Assembly: GCF_037969765.1 (NCBI RefSeq)
Contig: NZ_CP150207.1
Span: 4,245,001-4,309,000 of the forward strand
Source: Paenibacillus sp. FSL W8-0186
GTDB taxonomy: Bacteria > Bacillota > Bacilli > Paenibacillales > Paenibacillaceae
Reading direction: 5' to 3'
DNA: 64,000 bases
In this document: one piece after another, positions 59,574 to 64,000 of the stretch
Position numbering within the stretch: position 1 is the first letter of the stretch
Layout: every line of letters begins with the position of its first letter
Made by a program: the position numbers and the translations under genes
Notes under the pieces: generated by a model
Seen by the model: only the letters and a program-made list of their open reading frames with translations
Told to the model about the DNA's origin: nothing
Databases searched by the model: none

Positions 59574-59601
59574 ATTATATAACCAAAGACTTGTCCTGCA
59601 A
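59574..59601 (-). promoter_or_regulatory. Sigma-A promoter of clpP-clpX
   Basis: Minus strand: -35 TTGCAG (59601-59596), 16-bp spacer, perfect -10 TATAAT (59579-59574). The leader is about 105 nt. Confidence 0.6.
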
Positions 59602-59631
59602 GCTAATTCCAATATATGTATTTCAAAAAAG

Positions 59632-59669
59632 TTAAAAATTAAGGCACGCATCTTATATACGTGCCTTAA
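59632..59669 (-). terminator. Intrinsic terminator after tig
   Basis: Minus strand: TTAAGGCACG - 11-nt loop - CGTGCCTTAA (59669-59639), then TTTTT. It separates tig from clpP. Confidence 0.83.
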
Positions 59670-59730
59670 CATTGTCCAATGTTCTATCCTGAAGATCCAG
59701 CGGCTTAAAGCGGGTTAAGCTCCCGGCTTA

Positions 59731-61074
59731 TTATTCAGCTGCTGCTTCTGTGGATTCTTCTTTAGCTTCTTCTTTCTTCTCGGCTGGAACCTCTTTGCTG
59801 TTCTCCAGCAAGAATTCGATCGTTTTGCGAAGAGTTACATCTTCATTCAAGGTGCCCAGCGAACCGTTAGCCGCAAGAATGTTGCGGATCTCCTCTGGAG
59901 TACGCTTGTACGCTTCAGCCATATCGTTAAGCTCTTTATTGACTTCTTCTTCAGTAGCTACGATATTTTCTTCCTTCGCGATTTGCTCCAGAACGAGGTT
60001 GTTGCGAACGCGTTTCTCGGCATCAGCTTTCATTTGCTCCTGCAGATCTTCGATGCTTTGGCCGGAGAAGCTCAGGAACATTTCCAGGTTCATGCCTTGG
60101 GAGCGCAGACGGTTGTCGAAATCGCGCACCATGTTTTGAACTTCACTTTGAACCATCGACTGAGGAATTTCAACTTCAGCGTTCTCGCTGGCTTTCTCAA
60201 CGACGATTCCTTCGCGCGCTGCTTTGCTGTCTTTCTCTTTGCGGGAAAGAAGCTCTTTCTTCAGATCTTCCTTATATTCAGCAAGCGTATCGAACTCGCT
60301 GACGTCTTTCGCGAATTCGTCATCCAGCTCAGGCAGTTGTTTGCGTTTAATTTCGTGTACTTTTACTTTAAAAACGGCTTCCTTGCCAGCCAGATCCTCA
60401 GCATGGTATGTCTCAGGGAAAGTCACAGTTACATCTTTGAAATCTCCCGTGGCCAGGCCGACAACTTGCTCTTCGAAACCTGGAATAAATGTGCCGCTGC
60501 CAAGCTCCAGCGAATAACGCTCAGCCTTGCCGCCTTCAAACGGAACGCCGTCTACGGAACCGTCGAAATCGATGACAACAGTGTCGCCGTTTTGGGCTGC
60601 TTCTTCATCGATAACAACGAGTTCAGCATGACGCTGCTGCAAACGCTCAAGCTCCTGGTTGATTTCTTCTTCAGTTACTTCCACCGGCTCTACAGGCACT
60701 TCGAGGCCTTTATAGTTGCCAAGCGTAACTTCAGGTTTAACAGTTACTTTCGCTTTGAACTTAAATGGTTGTCCTTTAGCAAATTGCTCTACGTCCACTT
60801 CAGGACGGTCCACCGGGAAAATATCCGTTTGTTCAACCGCTTCAGTGTACACTTCAGGAAGCAAGATATCGATCGCGTCTTGATAAAGGGATTCAACGCC
60901 GAAACGCGCTTCAAAGATCGGCCGTGGTACTTTACCTTTGCGGAATCCAGGTACGTTTGCTTTCTTTACCACTTTTTGAAACGCTTTATCTAGTGCAGCA
61001 GCTACACGTTCTGCTTCAACTTCAACCTCAAGAACACCGAGGTTCTTCTCTATTTTTTCCCAAGTTGCTTTCAT
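59731..61074 (-). CDS. tig: Trigger factor
   Basis: 447 aa. Ribosome-bound chaperone and peptidyl-prolyl isomerase. The N-terminal ribosome-binding signature is VPGFRKGKVPR (about 41-51); the FKBP-type domain spans about 150-240 (NGDTVVIDFDGSVDGVPFEGG split around the loop); the helical C-terminal chaperone arms follow. The tail is rich in Glu/Lys/Ala. It is a single-gene unit with promoter and terminator. Confidence 0.97.
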   Translation of the reverse strand: MKATWEKIEKNLGVLEVEVEAERVAAALDKAFQKVVKKANVPGFRKGKVPRPIFEARFGVESLYQDAIDILLPEVYTEAVEQTDIFPVDRPEVDVEQFAKGQPFKFKAKVTVKPEVTLGNYKGLEVPVEPVEVTEEEINQELERLQQRHAELVVIDEEAAQNGDTVVIDFDGSVDGVPFEGGKAERYSLELGSGTFIPGFEEQVVGLATGDFKDVTVTFPETYHAEDLAGKEAVFKVKVHEIKRKQLPELDDEFAKDVSEFDTLAEYKEDLKKELLSRKEKDSKAAREGIVVEKASENAEVEIPQSMVQSEVQNMVRDFDNRLRSQGMNLEMFLSFSGQSIEDLQEQMKADAEKRVRNNLVLEQIAKEENIVATEEEVNKELNDMAEAYKRTPEEIRNILAANGSLGTLNEDVTLRKTIEFLLENSKEVPAEKKEEAKEESTEAAAE

Positions 61075-61197
61075 TTTATGCCTTCCCCTCCAAATTTCAC
61101 ATATTACTATATTGAAATACTGAAACCGAATCGCGATAAAGCAGCTACCATGGTTCCAGTATAGCTGTCTCTATTCCACGTTCAGAATAACCACTAT

Positions 61198-61226
61198 ATT
61201 ATAAACAACAATACATGTTTTTACAA
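61198..61226 (-). promoter_or_regulatory. Sigma-A promoter of tig
   Basis: Minus strand: -35 TTGTAA (61226-61221), 17-bp spacer, perfect -10 TATAAT (61203-61198). The leader is about 115 nt. Confidence 0.65.
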
Positions 61227-61275
61227 GAGCAGAACGAGAGGGTTCTTGGAGACCACCGGCTGCCCCGTGCCTCGA

Positions 61276-62130
61276 TTACCCCCCCACGCCCGCTGCCACG
61301 AACTGCCGCATCGTACGGCAGGCCTGCTCAAACTTTAACCGGAGATCATCTGTTATACCATAAAGCGTCCTCAATTCCTCATCGCTTTTCCCGCCGGGAA
61401 GACTGTCCGAGACCATAAGATGCAGAGCGGCCGCCCAAATATCGATAATCGCATCTTCCTCGCTCAGGATCGAGTAGTAATTCTTCGTCCCGTAAATCGC
61501 CATTATAAACTGCGACCAGAGCTCCTGGGCAAAATAAAACAGCGTCGGATCATGCACCTGCGTCTCATTCCCTACCCGTTCCAATACCGCTTGTATCGGC
61601 GCCGGGAATTGTTCAGGCTTCAAGGGAACAGCTTCGATATCGATTTCGACCATCTCGCCGCCGCGCTTCAAGCTCAGCGTTCCCTGCGTGCCCCGGCGCT
61701 GCAACGTTTGAAACACGCGGAATTGCAGCATCGGATGCAAATCCGTGTCCTCAATCCAGCTTATCAGCACCTCGTCCACTTCTGGCCTGTCCAGGTACAC
61801 CAGCTGCTCCAGCGCAAGAAAGGTCTGCTCCGATAAAGGCTTCTCGGTTACGGCATGAAGAAGCTTCTCGACGTAAAGATGATCCTCCGCCAGCTTGGCC
61901 TCGGCATGCTGCCTGGCCATATCTTCTTCGGCATAATCGTCCTCTTCGGGCATCTCGCCTTGGTCAAAGCTTGGAAAAGCGCTGTTCAGCCAATCAAGCA
62001 GAGCCTGCCATTCCTCGTAATGGCGGGGATCCTGCCCCTGGCATTGCAGCAAAAATTGCAAGAGCTCCGCGGCCTCACGATATCGCTCCGTTTCCAGCAT
62101 CCGCGTCAGCTCGATTTGATAATAATCCAA
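61276..62130 (-). CDS. Helical-repeat protein of unknown function
   Basis: 284 aa; I cannot name a characterised family with confidence. It is predicted to be mostly helical: the N-terminal ~55 residues resemble a TPR unit (RYREAAELLQFLLQCQGQ), an acidic stretch follows (about 58-70), and about 90-145 look like HEAT-type repeats (LALEQLVYLDRPEVDEVL). No catalytic motif, signal peptide or membrane helix is seen. TPR proteins next to tig occur in related Bacilli, but the role is unknown. The codon use resembles that of its neighbours. Confidence 0.75.
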   Translation of the reverse strand: MDYYQIELTRMLETERYREAAELLQFLLQCQGQDPRHYEEWQALLDWLNSAFPSFDQGEMPEEDDYAEEDMARQHAEAKLAEDHLYVEKLLHAVTEKPLSEQTFLALEQLVYLDRPEVDEVLISWIEDTDLHPMLQFRVFQTLQRRGTQGTLSLKRGGEMVEIDIEAVPLKPEQFPAPIQAVLERVGNETQVHDPTLFYFAQELWSQFIMAIYGTKNYYSILSEEDAIIDIWAAALHLMVSDSLPGGKSDEELRTLYGITDDLRLKFEQACRTMRQFVAAGVGG

Positions 62131-62330
62131 CGTTTTGGGAAATAAAACGATGTTGTCTTTTTCGTCGGGTCGAGAATTGCTGATATGCGCAACCTCCTTT
62201 ATTCCGTATTTGCAATTAATTGAGATTATAGCATAGACGTATTCGAGATAAAAATACTTGTATTCAAGACTTTATTTATGGGCGGATTGTGAATGCTATT
62301 AATGAAGGAATATTTTTATTGATTTATCTA

Positions 62331-62359
62331 TTGATTCACAGCATTTCGTGTGTTAAAAT
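62331..62359 (+). promoter_or_regulatory. Promoter of tRNA-Arg
   Basis: -35 TTGATT (62331-62336), 17-bp spacer, -10 TAAAAT (62354-62359), about 30 nt before the expected 5' leader end of the tRNA. Confidence 0.6.
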
Positions 62360-62396
62360 ATTTTTTGCTTGCGTTTTTACTTTTAATATTTTTTAT

Positions 62397-62455
<59 letters not shown>

Positions 62456-62470
<15 letters not shown>

Positions 62471-62790
62471 TATAGTAAACTCTCCATCAGGAGAGTTTTT
62501 TTGCGTCCAGGGGGTGAGAACCCCTTGAGTGTTCGTCGGAGTGAGACTGCCAGGCGCAGCGGCAGGGCAAACGAAGTCTCGCGCATGGAGCGCGAGTATC
62601 CCTTCTGGGACGTAGTCAAAACTCTCCATTAGGAGAGTTTTTTGCGTCCAGGGGATGAGAACCCCTTGAGGGTTCGTCGGAGTGAGACTGCCAGGCGCAG
62701 CGGCAGGGCAAACGAAGTCTCGCGCATGGAGCGCGAGTATCCCTTCTGGGACGTAAGTCAAAACTCTCCATTAGGAGAGTTATAAAAATA
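62456..62790 (+). repeat. Tandem ~141-bp repeat built on the tRNA-Arg 3' end and its terminator
   Basis: Units start at 62456, 62598 and 62739 (periods 142 and 141 bp; the third is cut short). Each starts with the last ~15 nt of the tRNA (ATCCCTTCTGGGACG) and then a terminator hairpin AAACTCTCC-AT(C/T)A-GGAGAGTT. Units 1 and 2 continue with ~90 nt containing CTGCC...GGCAG and a perfect CTCGCGC-ATGGA-GCGCGAG hairpin. Units 1 and 2 are nearly identical. Confidence 0.9.
62477..62502 (+). terminator. Intrinsic terminator of tRNA-Arg
   Basis: AAACTCTCC - ATCA - GGAGAGTTT followed by Ts. Copies of it recur at 62619-62643 and, with a poor T run, at 62762-62782. Confidence 0.88.
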
Positions 62791-62828
62791 AATATTTTAC
62801 AACACAATCCGCTAAAATACCGCAAAAT

Positions 62829-62857
62829 TTGCATTTATCCCATACAATCCCTATGAA
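62829..62857 (+). promoter_or_regulatory. Possible promoter of the membrane protein gene
   Basis: -35 TTGCAT (62829-62834), 17-bp spacer, -10 TATGAA (62852-62857). Sequence match is moderate. Confidence 0.35.
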
Positions 62858-62920
62858 AAATATCCCATTCCTCCGATATAAATAATGATGTGATTTTTCA
62901 TTTAATAAAGGAGGAAATTT

Positions 62921-63388
62921 ATGCGTTACATTATTACCCCCACGGGCTTTGCCGATCAAACCTTGGAAGTCGTGACTTCAGGCATAGGCGGCAATGCCAA
63001 GCTTATGGTGAATAACCAGCTGGTTACGGCCAAGAAAAGGCAGCCGATGATACTGCGCCGGGATGACGGGCAGGAAGTAGAGGCTGTGTGGAAAAAAGAC
63101 TTATTCGGAATGGACGTCCCCAATATCATTATTGACGGCTCGCTCATTCAGGTTGCTAAGCCGCTTCCTGTTGCAGCTAAGGTTTGGTGTTTTCTGCCGT
63201 TGGTATTTATTTTTATCGGGGGAGCGATCGGCGCCCTGATCGGCATACTTGCTGCGGCAGCCAATATGAGCGTGTTCCGGCTGCCTACCAATTTGGTCGT
63301 GAAATTTATTGTAACTTTGCTGATCGACTTGGTCGCAACCGGCCTGTTAATGTTCCTGGCAAGCACCCTTCACTTGCTGCTTCAGTAG
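62921..63388 (+). CDS. Small two-helix membrane protein of unknown function
   Basis: 155 aa. The N-terminal ~80 residues are soluble-like and beta-rich (begins MRYIITPTGFADQTLEVV); two long hydrophobic segments follow (about 85-112, VWCFLPLVFIFIGGAIGAL, and 125-152, IVTLLIDLVATGLLMFLAS). A strong AAAGGAGG lies seven bases before the ATG. It is a single gene on the plus strand with a terminator behind it. I do not recognise the family; a function cannot be inferred. Confidence 0.8.
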   Translation: MRYIITPTGFADQTLEVVTSGIGGNAKLMVNNQLVTAKKRQPMILRRDDGQEVEAVWKKDLFGMDVPNIIIDGSLIQVAKPLPVAAKVWCFLPLVFIFIGGAIGALIGILAAAANMSVFRLPTNLVVKFIVTLLIDLVATGLLMFLASTLHLLLQ

Positions 63389-63453
63389 CAATTAATTCAC
63401 CAAGAGGGCATATTTAAGAGGTTGTTTTTTTACAGTTTCGAGTACATAACCGA

Positions 63454-63505
63454 GCGAGTTTTTTCGACAAATATCTGCATTCGATGTGTCGAAGGGCTCG
63501 CTTTT
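63454..63505 (+). terminator. Terminator after the membrane protein gene
   Basis: GCGAG plus TTCGACA paired with TGTCGAA plus CTCGC around a 17-nt loop, followed by TTTT. An internal mismatch of 4x3 nt separates the two stem parts. Confidence 0.65.
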
Positions 63506-63629
63506 CATTTGTTTTTCAATTAGGCATCTCAAGCAAAATGAAGTACAATAAAGACGTCTGGCTGTCTACCAAATTCTGCTCATGTTGAAACGCAATCTAT
63601 CAAACTATTGATGAGGAGGTCCGTATTAC

Positions 63630-64000
63630 ATGAGTTTTACGTTACAGCTTGGAGCGCAGGCTCCCGATTTTGAACTTAAGGCGACAGATGGGGCATTGTA
63701 TTCATTGGACAGCTTCGCTTGGGCTGATTATCTCGTAGTTTTCTTCACTTGCAATCACTGCCCTTACGTGGTCGGTTCCGACGAAGTCACTCGCCAAACG
63801 GCGGAGAAATTTAAAGACAAAGGGGTGGCCTTTGTCGGCATTAATGCAAATAGTGAAAACACGCATCCCGATGATTCTTTTGAGCATATGATTCTTAGAA
63901 TGGAAGAGCACCGCTTCCCTTGGGTTTACCTCCGGGATATGGACCAAGATGCAGCTAGAGCTTACGGAGCGCTGCGCACACCTCATTTCTTTGTATTTGA
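63630..64000 (+). CDS. Redoxin / AhpC-TSA-like thiol protein, cut by the window edge
   Basis: The first 123 codons are present; the end lies beyond the window. The frame starts [20 protein letters not shown], the usual opening of peroxiredoxin-like thioredoxin-fold proteins, and has a CNHC pair (C41 and C44, in [12 protein letters not shown]), the marker of a thioredoxin subgroup with CxxCPY(V). GAGGAGGT lies nine bases before ATG 63630. It is probably a thiol-disulfide oxidoreductase or peroxidase; the partner is unknown. Confidence 0.85.
   Translation, partial: MSFTLQLGAQAPDFELKATDGALYSLDSFAWADYLVVFFTCNHCPYVVGSDEVTRQTAEKFKDKGVAFVGINANSENTHPDDSFEHMILRMEEHRFPWVYLRDMDQDAARAYGALRTPHFFVF

Overview
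The window comes from a low-GC, endospore-forming Gram-positive bacterium, most likely Paenibacillus or a close relative. It contains a set of sporulation genes (spo0B, spoIVFA/spoIVFB, a spoIIB-like gene, spoVID, a safA-like gene). Its gene order follows the Bacillus subtilis tig-clpX-lonB-lonA-ysxC-hem-spoVID-valS-folC-spoIIB-maf-radC-mreBCD-minCD-spoIVFAB-rplU-prp-rpmA-spo0B-obg-pheB block. It also carries Paenibacillus-like features such as GH6 and GH9 cellulases with CBM3 modules and a cobA-hemD fusion. Almost all genes lie on the minus strand, so the window is read mostly from right to left.

Layout by region. 1-600: 5' end of a 16S rRNA gene with its leader and promoter. 0.7-2.5 kb: a LysM spore-coat type protein. 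2.6-8.3 kb: one amino-acid operon, pheB-hom-thrC-thrB-pheA-ilvE. 8.4-13 kb: obg and spo0B, the L21-Prp-L27 ribosomal operon with an L21-type leader, and an RNase E/G. 13-23 kb: spoIVFA-spoIVFB, then mreC-mreD-minC-minD-rodA, mreB, radC, maf and a SPOR-domain spoIIB-like gene (cell shape, division-site choice, sporulation). 23.2-27.3 kb, on the plus strand: a TPP-riboswitch-controlled thiamine-precursor ECF transporter, ykoF-ykoE-ykoD-ykoC. 27.4-33.3 kb: murC, folC and valS, the last with a T-box leader. 33.4-38 kb: two secreted modular cellulases (GH9 and GH6). 38.5-48.7 kb: spoVID, an RluA-type pseudouridine synthase, and tetrapyrrole genes in transcription order hemA-(precorrin-2 dehydrogenase)-hemC-cobA/hemD-hemB-hemL. 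49-50.3 kb: speD and a conserved gene of unknown function. 50.5-61 kb: engB, lonA, lonB, ispG, clpX, clpP and tig (protein quality control plus one isoprenoid enzyme). 61.3-64 kb: a gene of unknown function, tRNA-Arg(UCU), a tandem repeat built on the tRNA 3' end, a small membrane protein and a truncated redoxin.

How the genes work together: HemA, HemL, HemB, HemC and HemD make uroporphyrinogen III from glutamyl-tRNA. The CobA half and the precorrin-2 dehydrogenase lead from there to siroheme. Lon, ClpXP and trigger factor handle folding and turnover. MreBCD, RodA, MinCD and MurC build and shape the wall. SpoIIB, SpoIVFA/B, SpoVID, the SafA-like protein and Spo0B act at successive steps of sporulation.

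No defence island, phage, insertion sequence or CRISPR array is visible. The least explained DNA is non-coding: (1) about 0.9 kb between lonB and ispG holding a G-quadruplex-type run, four dispersed imperfect palindromes and about eight tandem units of a short repeat; (2) degenerate ~87-bp repeats inside the hem operon; (3) the ~141-bp tandem repeat that copies the end of tRNA-Arg. I do not see a clear new multi-gene system; the rest is core genome with local insertions.
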